Assembly (NCBI GenBank): GCA_016794505.1
Contig: JAEUJZ010000135.1
Span: 1 to 34,677, forward strand
Reading direction: 5' to 3'
From: Myxococcales bacterium
Lineage (GTDB): Bacteria > Myxococcota_A > Polyangia > Palsa-1104 > JAEUJZ01
Length of the DNA stretch: 34,677 nt
Shown here: positions 14,275 to 22,472 of the stretch, piece after piece
Layout: each line of letters begins with the position of its first letter
Position numbering within the stretch: position 1 is the stretch's first letter
The notes under the pieces: model-generated
What the model saw: only the letters and a program-made list of their open reading frames with translations
What the model was told of the DNA's origin: nothing
The model's database searches: none
Translations under genes and position numbers: made by a program

Positions 14275-17109
14275 GTGACGCGCGCTGCGATGCGATCGAT
14301 GGAGTGGTTTTCTGCCCGAGCCGGTGCGTGGGGGCTGGTCTTGGTATGCACCGCGAGCGGCACTTCGTCCTGGGCCGAGACGCCGCAGGTGTTGTCGTGG
14401 ATCCGCGCCGATGTCGATGGGGATGGCACTGCCGATGCCCTCACGCTGCGCGGGGACGGCACGCTGCTGGTTGAGTGGCATGGCGCGGCGCCGAGCACGC
14501 TACGACTCGCTGAGAACGTGCTGCTGAAGCGACCAGCCGAGGTGCAGTTTGAAGCCACGGCCGCGGGCCGCGTGATTCTGGCGCGTGCGACCGAGGTGCG
14601 GCGCGGCGGCGGTATGCAGGCGCGGGCGTTGGCCGCGGTGGCCCAGGGTCGACGTCTGACGGTCGCGTACGCCGGACCCGTGGGGCCGCAGGGACCCGAT
14701 GGCGAATACACGCAAGAAGTGGCGATTACGAGCGCTGGGCTGGTTCGCTATCAGACCGCGCCCGCTGTTCGACGCTGCGACGGAGAAGTGCGGCTGTTCG
14801 CCGAGCGCTATCGTGATGGGGTTGGCTTTCAGCCCTTTCCCGAGCTGACGCTGCCGACTGTGAACCCAGGCCCGGCCGCGACGGGTCTGCAGCGGCTTGC
14901 CAGCGCACCGCCTGAGTATGCCGGCCCATCGTTGGGCATCTATCGCTGGGTCGCGGCGTCGGCGCAGGCGCACGTCTCGCGCGCGGATTCATTGGGTCCG
15001 CCTCGCGAGCTAGACGACGACAGCCCGCTTTCGGCCTGGGCGCCGCCACAGCTTCGCGGAGCGTTTGTGACGGCGCAGGCCGATGGCGCAGGCCATTCGG
15101 TCCGCGCACTGCGTCTGACTGCCGCACGCGGCAAGCCGCTGCCCAGCCGCATCGCGCTGGTCCTGGGCGGTACCGGCAGCGCAGCGGCTACACCGCCTGT
15201 CGAGATCGAGCTGACGTCGGCGCTGACGCAGTGGCTGCTGTTTCCTGCCGGCGCTCTGCCACCCAGCGACTGCGTCTCGCTGCTGATCCGCGATGGGGCA
15301 GCCGATGCCGCCATCGGCGACGCCGTGCTGTATAGCGAAGTCGATGGTCAAGGCGGATTGACTAATTTGGCGACCGTGGCGGCATCAAGCGACGGCTCGC
15401 GCGCGGAAGGCGCGGCGCGTACGCTGCTCTTGCGAGCGCGTCGCGATGCGGCGAGTCGGCAGGCCGTACTCGACGCCGTGGCCGAGGTCCTGCAGAAAGG
15501 CAGCGGCAGCGCAGAAGGCCAGCGCCGCTTGGATGATCTTCTGCTGCAGCTTGCCGATGCCGATGTCGCGACGCCGGGGCCCGCTGCGGCGAGCACAGCC
15601 ACGTCGGCCTCACTGGATGCGCTGTTGTGGTCGGCGGTGCAGCGTCGGCTGCAGCCGGCCGCGGTAAGCGACGGCCAAGCCGCAGCGTTTCTGCGACAGC
15701 TTGCGGGCCGTAAGCACATCGGCCCTCGTCTGCTCGATCGCATTGCCAGCGATGCTCGGCTGCCGGGCGAGGCGCGCGGCATGGCGCTTGTGCTGTGGGC
15801 TGCCGCGCTGCCCAAAGAGGCTCCGGCGCGCTTGTTGGGTCTTCTGGCGGATGCATCGCGCGATGCCAAGCTGGCAGCAGGCTGGTCCGCGGCCGTGGCA
15901 ACGGCTGTGCGCTGTGCAGCGCTCGACGATCCCGCCATGGCCTCGCTTGCGGCACCCCTTATCGAGCGGCTGCGCGCCGGGTCGGATGGGCGGGATCCGA
16001 GTGCATGGTCAGCGACGGCACTTCTGCTTTCGGGACTGTCACAGGCGCTGACGAACTGTCCCGATCTAGGGCCGCGGTCGCAGCTTGCCGAGCGCATCGC
16101 ACAAGCTTGGCCGTCGACGTCGGCGGGGGACGAGGCGCTGTTCGTCCTTGAGTACCGTCTGCTGCAAGCGCTTGAGCGCTTGGCCGCTGCGTCGCCTACG
16201 GTGCTTTCGCGAGTCGCGCAGGTCGCAGCCAGCGATGCCGATCCCGTTCTGCGCCAGCTGGCGAGCGCGCTGCACGTGCGCTTGGCGGCACCGGGATCGG
16301 ATCGCCTGCGGGGTCTGCGCGATGCGGACGTCGGTGTGCGCCTGGCCACGCTGACGGCTCTTCTGAATGGCTCACAAGGTGCGAATCCGACGGGCGCGGA
16401 GCTTCCGACGGTCCGGCCGGACGAGCTGGCGCAGATCGAGCAGAGCTTGTTGCGTGATCCCTGGCCCAAAGTGCGGCGTACTGCTGCCGAGGCGCGGGCC
16501 GCGCAGTGTCGGGATGCGGCGGGGGCCATGGCGCCGCGTGTCGATGTGCTGCATCAGGCGCTGGCCGATCGCGATCTGGATGTGCAGCGTCGTGCGCTCG
16601 CGGGTCTGGCTCGCTGTGAAGGCCCGGCGGCCCTCGACGATCTTTCGCGCATTGCCGAGAGCGAGTCCGCCAAAGCCGGCCTGCGCGGTCAGGCGTGTGC
16701 GCTCTTGGCGCGGCATGCCATGGCGGCTTCTGTCTTGTCGGTGGCCCAGCGTGAACGAGCGCATCGCGCGGCGGGGACCGCCCTGGTCGATCTGCTGCGC
16801 GATCCGCAGGCCGACGATCGCCACGCGGCGGCGCTGGCGCAGTGCCTGCGCGGGTTCGCTGATGCCGGCGACATCGCCGATCTGCCGGTGCTGATCGAGT
16901 CCACGGGAGCCGAGTCTCCGTCGTCGGTGCGACAGCTTGCGTTTGCCGCCATCAGCAGCATCTGCAGTCGACCCACGCGCGAGCCCGGCCGCGGAATTCC
17001 CGACACGAGCAAAAAGGCCTTGGCGGATTCGGTGGCTGCGGTTTTTTCCGGCAGTCAGGATCTGCGCCTGCAAGCCAGTGCCCGTCGCGCGCAGCAGGTC
17101 TGCAAGTAG
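14275..17109 (+). CDS. Exported HEAT-repeat protein
   Basis: A 944-residue protein starting with GTG immediately after the uraH stop. The N-terminus has a signal peptide (about 6-34). Next comes a short calcium-loop-like segment (ADVDGDGTADALTL) as in FG-GAP/VCBS repeats, then a mixed beta-rich region up to about 380, including a Y/D-rich galactose-binding-like part (SALTQWLLFPAG). From about 400 to the end it is helical and Ala/Leu/Arg-rich, with recognisable HEAT-type repeats in the last third (DPWPKVRRTAAEARA; DRDLDVQRRALAGLARCEG; RGQACALLARHAM). HEAT arrays bind other proteins, and none of the pieces suggests an enzyme. ATGs at 14290 and 14299 are alternative starts. The zero-base gap implies cotranscription with the purine operon, but a functional link is not evident. 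Confidence 0.8.
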   Translation: MTRAAMRSMEWFSARAGAWGLVLVCTASGTSSWAETPQVLSWIRADVDGDGTADALTLRGDGTLLVEWHGAAPSTLRLAENVLLKRPAEVQFEATAAGRVILARATEVRRGGGMQARALAAVAQGRRLTVAYAGPVGPQGPDGEYTQEVAITSAGLVRYQTAPAVRRCDGEVRLFAERYRDGVGFQPFPELTLPTVNPGPAATGLQRLASAPPEYAGPSLGIYRWVAASAQAHVSRADSLGPPRELDDDSPLSAWAPPQLRGAFVTAQADGAGHSVRALRLTAARGKPLPSRIALVLGGTGSAAATPPVEIELTSALTQWLLFPAGALPPSDCVSLLIRDGAADAAIGDAVLYSEVDGQGGLTNLATVAASSDGSRAEGAARTLLLRARRDAASRQAVLDAVAEVLQKGSGSAEGQRRLDDLLLQLADADVATPGPAAASTATSASLDALLWSAVQRRLQPAAVSDGQAAAFLRQLAGRKHIGPRLLDRIASDARLPGEARGMALVLWAAALPKEAPARLLGLLADASRDAKLAAGWSAAVATAVRCAALDDPAMASLAAPLIERLRAGSDGRDPSAWSATALLLSGLSQALTNCPDLGPRSQLAERIAQAWPSTSAGDEALFVLEYRLLQALERLAAASPTVLSRVAQVAASDADPVLRQLASALHVRLAAPGSDRLRGLRDADVGVRLATLTALLNGSQGANPTGAELPTVRPDELAQIEQSLLRDPWPKVRRTAAEARAAQCRDAAGAMAPRVDVLHQALADRDLDVQRRALAGLARCEGPAALDDLSRIAESESAKAGLRGQACALLARHAMAASVLSVAQRERAHRAAGTALVDLLRDPQADDRHAAALAQCLRGFADAGDIADLPVLIESTGAESPSSVRQLAFAAISSICSRPTREPGRGIPDTSKKALADSVAAVFSGSQDLRLQASARRAQQVCK

Positions 17110-17148
17110 CGAGGCGGGACCGCTTCGCGCGCTGCGCCACAAACCCCG

Positions 17149-17502
17149 ATGAACGATCCCATGCCCATCGAAGTGCCCATGCCCATCGAAGTGCCGCATC
17201 CCTTGCTCCGAATCGTGCGGATGGAGTTTCATCCCGAGGCTGTCGCGACGTTTCTGGGCCTGTTTGACGGCGTGAAGCGGCGCATTCGCAGCTTTCCGGG
17301 ATGCCGCGATCTGTTCCTGATGCGCGATGAAGCACTGGCCCAGGTCTATTTCACGTACAGCGTGTGGGAGAGCGCGCAAGCACTTGAACATTACCGCGCC
17401 AGCGCGCTGTTTCGCGAGACGTGGAAACAGACGCGCGTGCTGTTCGCCGCACCCGCGCAGGCGCACTCGCTGATCGAGGTCGAGCGCATCGCACCAATCT
17501 GA
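17149..17502 (+). CDS. ABM-fold (antibiotic biosynthesis monooxygenase-like) protein
   Basis: A 117-residue protein with a dimeric alpha/beta-barrel pattern: strand LLRIVRMEFHPEAVATFL, helix FDGVKRRIRSFPGC, strand DLFLMRDEA, the typical 'VYFTYSVWESAQALEHYRAS' and 'FRETWKQTRVLF', and a final strand SLIEVERI. Proteins of this fold include heme-degrading and quinone-forming monooxygenases as well as many of unknown role. The VWESxxAxxxYxxSxxF pattern is shared widely, and the substrate is unknown. The extreme N-terminus is an 18-bp tandem duplication (MPIEVPMPIEVP), so the functional start could be 17149, 17161 or 17179. It ends ten bases from the convergent malate synthase stop. Confidence 0.75.
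   Translation: MNDPMPIEVPMPIEVPHPLLRIVRMEFHPEAVATFLGLFDGVKRRIRSFPGCRDLFLMRDEALAQVYFTYSVWESAQALEHYRASALFRETWKQTRVLFAAPAQAHSLIEVERIAPI
17158..17193 (+). repeat. Perfect 18-bp tandem duplication at the start of the ABM gene
   Basis: CCCATGCCCATCGAAGTG at 17158-17175 is repeated exactly at 17176-17193, in frame, giving PMPIEV twice. It looks like a recent replication-slippage duplication and creates an extra possible start codon. Confidence 0.95.
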
Positions 17503-17518
17503 ATAAATGGCTTTATTC
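17501..17518. terminator. Short inverted repeat between convergent genes
   Basis: GAATAAA (17501-17507) and TTTATTC (17512-17518) pair perfectly around a four-base loop. The left arm starts inside the TGA of the ABM gene, and the right arm contains the malate synthase stop (TTA at 17513-17515). It is AT-rich, so as an intrinsic terminator it is weak, but its placement between convergent stops suits a bidirectional one. Confidence 0.4.
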
Positions 17519-19582
17519 CACCCCTGGCACGACGGCGTCGCTGTACTTGCCAGGGCACAGTGCGCACGCGGTCTGCCATGGATCGGCGGCGTCGCGCACG
17601 CACGGGAACGTAAAGGGCAGGGCGAGCTCAGTCACGAACTCGGGTGGATCCGGGCTGGTCACAAGCTGATGCAACAAGCGCGCGGCGATCGGATACCAGC
17701 GCGCCGCTTCGCCCTGCCAGCGCACCTGGATGCGACGCAGCGGAGTGTCCTGCGACGCACGCAAGAAGCGCAGCTCTTCGTGCAGCAAGCGTTCGAACTG
17801 CGTGCGCGGAACGCGGCCGTGGGCAAGCTCGGCCCAAAGCTCCCAGCGGCTGCGTTCGGTGGTGGCCAGGTCGTCCATGATGCGGACAAAGACCGGCTCG
17901 CCGCGGACGTTGCGCAGCGTCGCGGGCAGCGCAACACAGCCATTTCCAGACAGCCAGTCGGCCAGATACTGCAGGGCCTGAAAGATGTTGTAGCGAACCT
18001 CGTGCGGATCGTCGTTGGCGATGACAGGTGAGGTCTCTAGATCAGCGGCCAGGACGCCGCGCACATAGCGCGGATCGTCGAGCGAAAGGCCCGGCGCGTC
18101 GCCTTTTTCCAGAAAGCGCACGAGTGCGGCGTGCTCGTCGGCATCGGGAATCAGATCGCGCAGCAAGTCCCAGAACACGCGGTCTTGCGGGTCGCGTTCC
18201 TGCCGGCGATACGCCTGCACGAGCGCAATGGCAATGCGCACGAAGTCGGGATGCGCGATCCAGAAGCCATCGAGGCCGCGGCGTAGCTGTGTTGTCACGT
18301 CTTTGATGAAGCCGACCAAGCTAACTTGGTGCGAGGCCGCGTTGCCCTCCTCGGGAAGGACGCCGTACATGCCGCCGATCTTGAGCGCGCCCAGCGGTCC
18401 CAGATCACGCACCAAGATGCGGTGCGACTCGCGGATGTTGTTGATGACGATGTTGGGGTCGGCTTTCACCGGAATGCGGTACCGCGGATCGTTGCGAAAC
18501 AGCCGGGCCGTCGATGCCAGAAAGTCATGCCAGCCGAGACTGCCGCCCAGGAAGTACGAGCCAAGGGCCGCTGCCATCTCGCGAATGCGAAAGATGGCGC
18601 GCGGATTTTCAAACACCAAGATGACCCGCACGCGGCCTGGCACATAGCTGGGATCGAGCGCGTGGACGTGTTCCTCGGTGGCTTGAAGGAGTGCCCGCAG
18701 ATAGCCCGCTTCTTCTTCGGTTTCGAGCTTGGGCACGTACAGCGCAAGCGCCTGCGGTCGCCTGCGGTTGTGCCAAATGTGCATCACCAAGTCGAAGACA
18801 TGAAGGGGCAGCGGTTGCCCAAGAAGCAGGTGGTTTCCGTCGGGCAGGGCCAAGCCGGGGATGCGCTTGATCGGCCGCGCCAAGCCGGTCTCGGCCAGCT
18901 GATAGGTGCGTCCGCGCGCCGCATCGACGAAGCGCAGCGTGCCAGCAAAGCAGCCCTGCAGGTTTTCGCAGGCGCGCAGAAAGCTGCTCATGATCGGCGT
19001 CTTGCTGTCTTCGTCATCGGCGCCCCAGCGCGGCACCTGGCCCGACTCGGCCACAAGCTGCTCGACGAGCGGCGACTCATCAGGCCGCTTGCGATGCAGC
19101 GAGTTCATGGCGTTGATCGACAGACGCGCGGTGTCGGGTGGACCAAACAGCGTGATCTGTTCGCCGCGCAGGAATTCCGGCACATCGACGCGCCGGATCG
19201 GGGGGCGCTCAGGCAGTGGCCCGCAGACGATCCGTCCGCTCGGATCGCGCAAGCCCAGCACGGTGCGATAGCCCGGATCGTGGAAAGGCAGTCGTCGGTT
19301 GTGCTCGACCAGAGCGGCGGTCTGGGCATCACAAAAGGCGCGGTCTTGGACGCGCTGTTCCAGCACCTGTGCAAGCTGCGAGCGCGTGGCGCGATACACC
19401 GAGCAGACCAGGGTCAGCGCTTCGACGGTTTCAATCTCGGGAAAGCGGCTTCGCATGCCCCGCGCGACCTGCAGGCCGGGCACCTCATGTACGGGCTCGC
19501 TGTCGGCGGCAAGCCGTGCCAAAAGCGCCGTGGGCAGGAAGCTGGAAAAGAGCGGCAGAGCATCCGAAGAGACACACGACAT
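17513..19582 (-). CDS. Divergent malate synthase
   Basis: Condenses glyoxylate with acetyl-CoA to malate. 689 residues, between malate synthase A (about 530) and G (about 720). Family segments appear in order: YVPKLETEEEAGYL (282-295), matching the LPKMESHxEA motif; VFENPRAIFRIREM (323-336) with E325 as candidate magnesium ligand; GGSLGWHDFLAS (346-357) with D353 as candidate second ligand; MGGM-like IGGMYG (402-407); and GFWIAHPDFVRIA (439-451), matching DGTWVAHPxLVPIA. The C-terminal cap has YNIFQALQYLADWLSGNGCV and a MDDLATTERSR stretch with the candidate catalytic Asp. The N-terminal 200 residues are divergent. The gene follows the DksA-like gene by 51 bp and converges on the purine operon, whose product ureidoglycolate yields glyoxylate. 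Confidence 0.85.
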   Translation of the reverse strand: MSCVSSDALPLFSSFLPTALLARLAADSEPVHEVPGLQVARGMRSRFPEIETVEALTLVCSVYRATRSQLAQVLEQRVQDRAFCDAQTAALVEHNRRLPFHDPGYRTVLGLRDPSGRIVCGPLPERPPIRRVDVPEFLRGEQITLFGPPDTARLSINAMNSLHRKRPDESPLVEQLVAESGQVPRWGADDEDSKTPIMSSFLRACENLQGCFAGTLRFVDAARGRTYQLAETGLARPIKRIPGLALPDGNHLLLGQPLPLHVFDLVMHIWHNRRRPQALALYVPKLETEEEAGYLRALLQATEEHVHALDPSYVPGRVRVILVFENPRAIFRIREMAAALGSYFLGGSLGWHDFLASTARLFRNDPRYRIPVKADPNIVINNIRESHRILVRDLGPLGALKIGGMYGVLPEEGNAASHQVSLVGFIKDVTTQLRRGLDGFWIAHPDFVRIAIALVQAYRRQERDPQDRVFWDLLRDLIPDADEHAALVRFLEKGDAPGLSLDDPRYVRGVLAADLETSPVIANDDPHEVRYNIFQALQYLADWLSGNGCVALPATLRNVRGEPVFVRIMDDLATTERSRWELWAELAHGRVPRTQFERLLHEELRFLRASQDTPLRRIQVRWQGEAARWYPIAARLLHQLVTSPDPPEFVTELALPFTFPCVRDAADPWQTACALCPGKYSDAVVPGVE

Positions 19583-19633
19583 GGCGGCTACGCTACACCT
19601 GATTCGTCGGACTCGGGGGAGCGGCGGATCCGG

Positions 19634-20026
19634 CTATTTGTAGTCGCCCGCATGGCGTCGGCGCTCGCCTCGCTTGGGGTCGTGCGCGGCCTGGCACTCG
19701 ATGCACAGCGTCGCGTACGGCATAAACGAAAGCCGCTTGTCCGAGATGTCGTCGCCGCACTCTTCGCAGATGCCGAACTCGTCGGGATCGGCGTCGATCT
19801 TGCGCAGCGCGTGGTCGATCTTGCCGACGACCTCGGACTGCTTCTTGTTCTGCTGCGAGGCCAGGGTCTGCATCATTTCAGACAGAGCCTGCGCGTCTTC
19901 ATCCGACACGCCCACGGTTGCGGTGTCCTGTCGGTTGGGCTCGATCTTCTTTGGCCCGGCCGAGATGATCTCGTCGCGCAGCGCAGAAAGCTTGGCTCGA
20001 TACTGGGCACGTTCCTTGGCGTTCAC
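19634..20026 (-). CDS. DksA/TraR-family zinc-finger protein
   Basis: A 130-residue protein with a helical hairpin followed by a C4 zinc finger (C87, C90, C108, C111 in CEEC...CIEC). The intervening GDDISDKRL resembles the DksA GxxIxxxRL core. DksA-type proteins bind RNA polymerase through the secondary channel and modulate initiation with ppGpp; DDE/D residues at the coiled-coil tip (DED at 42-44) are visible, but whether they match DksA function is uncertain. The GTG at 20026 is chosen because the DksA-like helix starts there; the frame is open to 20152 but that segment is Ser/Pro-rich and unlikely. It is 73 bp after the beta-propeller stop. Confidence 0.88.
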   Translation of the reverse strand: MNAKERAQYRAKLSALRDEIISAGPKKIEPNRQDTATVGVSDEDAQALSEMMQTLASQQNKKQSEVVGKIDHALRKIDADPDEFGICEECGDDISDKRLSFMPYATLCIECQAAHDPKRGERRRHAGDYK

Positions 20027-20099
20027 GGCCGCAGAGTAGCAAGAAGAAACGGGCAAACGGACGACAAATGCGGGGCAGGATGCGAGGCCGCAGGCCTGG

Positions 20100-21092
20100 C
20101 TATTTGGCGACGCGATAGACGGTGCTGATGTCCGTGAAATAGACGTCGCCACCTGCCACTGCCAGATAGCCTGTGCTGTGTCCGGATCCGTCGACGGTCT
20201 CGGGCTGTCCCCCGGACTTGGCCAGCTTGGCCAACAGATCGTGCATCAGGCTGGCTTGGCGAAAGAAATAGACGTGGGTGTCGGACAGGGCCAGGCGTGC
20301 GTTGGCGTTGACGATGGGACCGATGACCTCGGGCGAGCCCCCGGCCTTGCTGAGACGAGCCAGCGCATACTTGCCACTGCCGGGGTTTTCCCAAAAGAAG
20401 TACAGGTGCGCCACATCACCGGTCAGCCGCAGCGCGTTCTGCGTCGGAGTGCGCGCCCACAGAACCTGCGCCGAGCCGCCGACCTTGGGAACGCGCCACA
20501 GCCCGCTGTTGCTGCGGAAGTACACATCGCGCTCATCGACGACCAGGCTGTCGAGGCCGATGTGTCCACCGGCCAGGATCTCGGGCGGGCCCCCGTTTTT
20601 CGCCACGCGCTGCACCGCGCCTCCCGGATCGTGGCGAGCGAAGCTGACGAAGTACACGTGCGTGTGATCGAGGGCAAGCTGGGTCGGCGCGTGGGCGTTG
20701 GCCACCACAGCGGTCGGGCCACCGGTCTTAGCGACGCGCAGCACGGCATTTCCGTGCTCGCTGGTGAAATAGACGTGGTCGTGATCCACCGCCAGATCGC
20801 CGCTGGGCAAGACGTCGAGCAGAGCCAAGGTCTCGACGGTTCCACCCAGGGTTGAGACGCGGCAGATGGCGTTCTTGGCCCGCGCAAAACCCCCGGCTGC
20901 GAAGTATACGAAGTCGTCGCTGACCACGACTCCGAGCGGGTGGTCGATGCCCTGCGCGAGTCGCGCCGCCCGCACCCAGCCTTCGGCTTTGCCTCCGCTT
21001 GGTCGCTGGGATTCTTTGCCGCGAGATAGGAAGACCGCTCCGAGGCTGATGGCTCCGGCGGCTACACCCAACAAGATCTTGCGCATCGACAT
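20100..21092 (-). CDS. Exported beta-propeller repeat protein
   Basis: A 330-residue protein with an N-terminal hydrophobic signal/anchor (ILLGVAAGAISLGAVFL) after MRK. About seven repeats follow, each near 45 residues with the pattern '(L)AVDxxHVYFxS...G.(L)xRVAKxGGxxExL', such as LAVDHDHVYFTS, LALDHTHVYFVS, LVVDERDVYFRS and LALSDTHVYFF. It ends in a closing strand (GDVYFTDISTVYRVAK). Such propellers are binding or scaffold modules of the YVTN/NHL-like class. No enzyme motif is seen and the function is unknown. The ATG at 21092 (MSMRK) is used; the frame is open upstream but has no signal-like sequence. It is divergent from the PLA2-like gene across 288 bp. Confidence 0.8.
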   Translation of the reverse strand: MSMRKILLGVAAGAISLGAVFLSRGKESQRPSGGKAEGWVRAARLAQGIDHPLGVVVSDDFVYFAAGGFARAKNAICRVSTLGGTVETLALLDVLPSGDLAVDHDHVYFTSEHGNAVLRVAKTGGPTAVVANAHAPTQLALDHTHVYFVSFARHDPGGAVQRVAKNGGPPEILAGGHIGLDSLVVDERDVYFRSNSGLWRVPKVGGSAQVLWARTPTQNALRLTGDVAHLYFFWENPGSGKYALARLSKAGGSPEVIGPIVNANARLALSDTHVYFFRQASLMHDLLAKLAKSGGQPETVDGSGHSTGYLAVAGGDVYFTDISTVYRVAK

Positions 21093-21380
21093 GCTGCTGT
21101 CTGCCACCCTGTGGTTTGTTGTCGTGGATCCGGCGTGTGCGACACCGCCCGCCCGACGCAGCCCGGTATCCAGCGGGTCGGCGGAGACCTCTACAACAAC
21201 ACATTGTGTTGTCACCGCGCAACGGGGAGCGCGATACGATCGAAAACCGATCTACAAGCAGACTGCGAGCCGCGCCGGGGGGCTGGGGCAAGGTTGTGGG
21301 GGGACGCGGGGGGCTTGCGCTAGGTCAGCGCAGCCAACGAGCACGGGCAGCATCGCGAGCATCGGTCGCAAGAGGGTCAC
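21093..21380. promoter_or_regulatory. Divergent promoter region with 17-bp palindrome
   Basis: The 288-bp gap between the beta-propeller and PLA2-like starts. Its clearest structure is ACAACACA-T-TGTGTTGT at 21196-21212, with eight-base arms pairing perfectly around one base, the shape of a site for a dimeric regulator. The centre lies 112 bp from the minus start and about 177 bp from the plus start. Other parts are GC-rich with no clear promoter hexamers. No coding content is supported. Confidence 0.5.
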
Positions 21381-22367
21381 ATGCCGAACGATTTCGAGAG
21401 TACGCCATACGACGGCCACCATTCCTATACGGATCCGGGCAATGACTGGCGCACGGGGGACGGCATCGCGGGCGGGCTGGGCCGCATGGTTTCCTATGGG
21501 AACTGGGCCGGGCCGAACAACCGCATGGTGATCGAGAACTCGGAGTACATCAACCAGCAGCGACAGGCGGATGCAGGCTATGACCCGTATCACGACCCGT
21601 CGCTGATGAACAATCCGCGGTACAAGCCAGTCGATGGACTGGATGCCGCGGCGCAGCGACACGATCACGGCTATTTCCAGTCGCTAAACGGCGAAAACAT
21701 GTTCGGTTGGCAGGGCATCCGCAACACGCGCGAGGCCGATCGCCAGCTTGTCGCCGACACGCAGGCCGAGATGGATACCAACGGTCATCTGTACTCGGAC
21801 GATGCGGAGCGCTATTCGCGAGGACTGCGTGGCTACTTCGGCGGTCGCGTCATGGGTATGGACGCCGCCGACTGGGCCGGCGGCAAGATGAACGAGGCCG
21901 GTCAGGGCGTCTCGAACTTCGTCGACAGCGCTCGCGATTGGCGCTCGCTCGGTGACGCGGGGCGCGGCATCTGGCAGGGCGTGCAGGGGGCCGGAAGCTG
22001 GCTGGCCAACACCGGCCGCGAAGCGTGGGGAGGAATCCGCAACGCGGTCAACACTGCGCGTGAGCTTGGCCCGGTTGGCACGCTGGGCATGATTGGCGGC
22101 ATCGGCAACGTCGCAGTGGCCGGGGGAATTCACGCGGCTGGCCAGGCTTGGCAGGGGGCCAAGAACCTGGGCAGCAACATCGCAAGCGGCGCGGCCAATA
22201 TGGCTCGCGGGGCGGGCAATGCCATCAGCAGCGGGCTTTCGACGGCCGGCACCGCGCTGCGCAACGGTGCTGCCTCGGTCGTCAGCGGGGCAGGGAACGT
22301 GGCGCGATCGGCGGGCAATGCTGTCGTCGGTGGCGCCAAGAAGCTGTGGGGCTGGCTGTCGCGCTAG
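21381..22367 (+). CDS. PLA2-like phospholipase domain protein with Gly/Ala-rich tail
   Basis: A 328-residue protein. The N-terminal 130 residues carry a phospholipase A2-like domain of the parvovirus VP1/insect type. A glycine-rich calcium loop, YGNWAGPNN (39-47), is followed by PVDGLDAAAQRHDHGY (83-98), where H94-D95 form the catalytic pair and Tyr98 follows, and by READRQLV (118-125) with a candidate second Asp (D120). The rest (about 150-328) is low-complexity, rich in Gly, Ala, Asn and Ser with repeating 'GAGNAxxxGLSTAG' helices, and ends WGWLSR. It looks amphipathic and membrane-active. There is no signal peptide and Cys is absent, so it would be disulphide-free, unlike animal PLA2. It could be an effector or toxin released by a specialised system or by lysis. 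Confidence 0.72.
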   Translation: MPNDFESTPYDGHHSYTDPGNDWRTGDGIAGGLGRMVSYGNWAGPNNRMVIENSEYINQQRQADAGYDPYHDPSLMNNPRYKPVDGLDAAAQRHDHGYFQSLNGENMFGWQGIRNTREADRQLVADTQAEMDTNGHLYSDDAERYSRGLRGYFGGRVMGMDAADWAGGKMNEAGQGVSNFVDSARDWRSLGDAGRGIWQGVQGAGSWLANTGREAWGGIRNAVNTARELGPVGTLGMIGGIGNVAVAGGIHAAGQAWQGAKNLGSNIASGAANMARGAGNAISSGLSTAGTALRNGAASVVSGAGNVARSAGNAVVGGAKKLWGWLSR

Positions 22368-22472
22368 CCGCGGTCCGACGACGTCCCCCGCACAATGCTG
22401 GGCAGGCCACGGCACGACCGAAAGGCCTAGGTCAGTCGAGGGGCTCGCGACGCGCGGTGATAAGCTGCCGCG

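Noticed and set aside
15348..16529. 393-residue open frame on the minus strand inside the HEAT-repeat gene
   Set aside because: Antisense shadow of a GC-rich gene: Arg/Ser/Ala-rich with no fold or motif, while the plus frame has clear repeats.
16372..17466. 364-residue minus-strand frame over the HEAT and ABM genes
   Set aside because: Antisense shadow overlapping two plus-strand genes that have better evidence.
18326..20128. 600-residue plus-strand frame across malate synthase and the DksA-like gene
   Set aside because: It spans two real minus-strand genes with recognisable motifs and has no family features itself.
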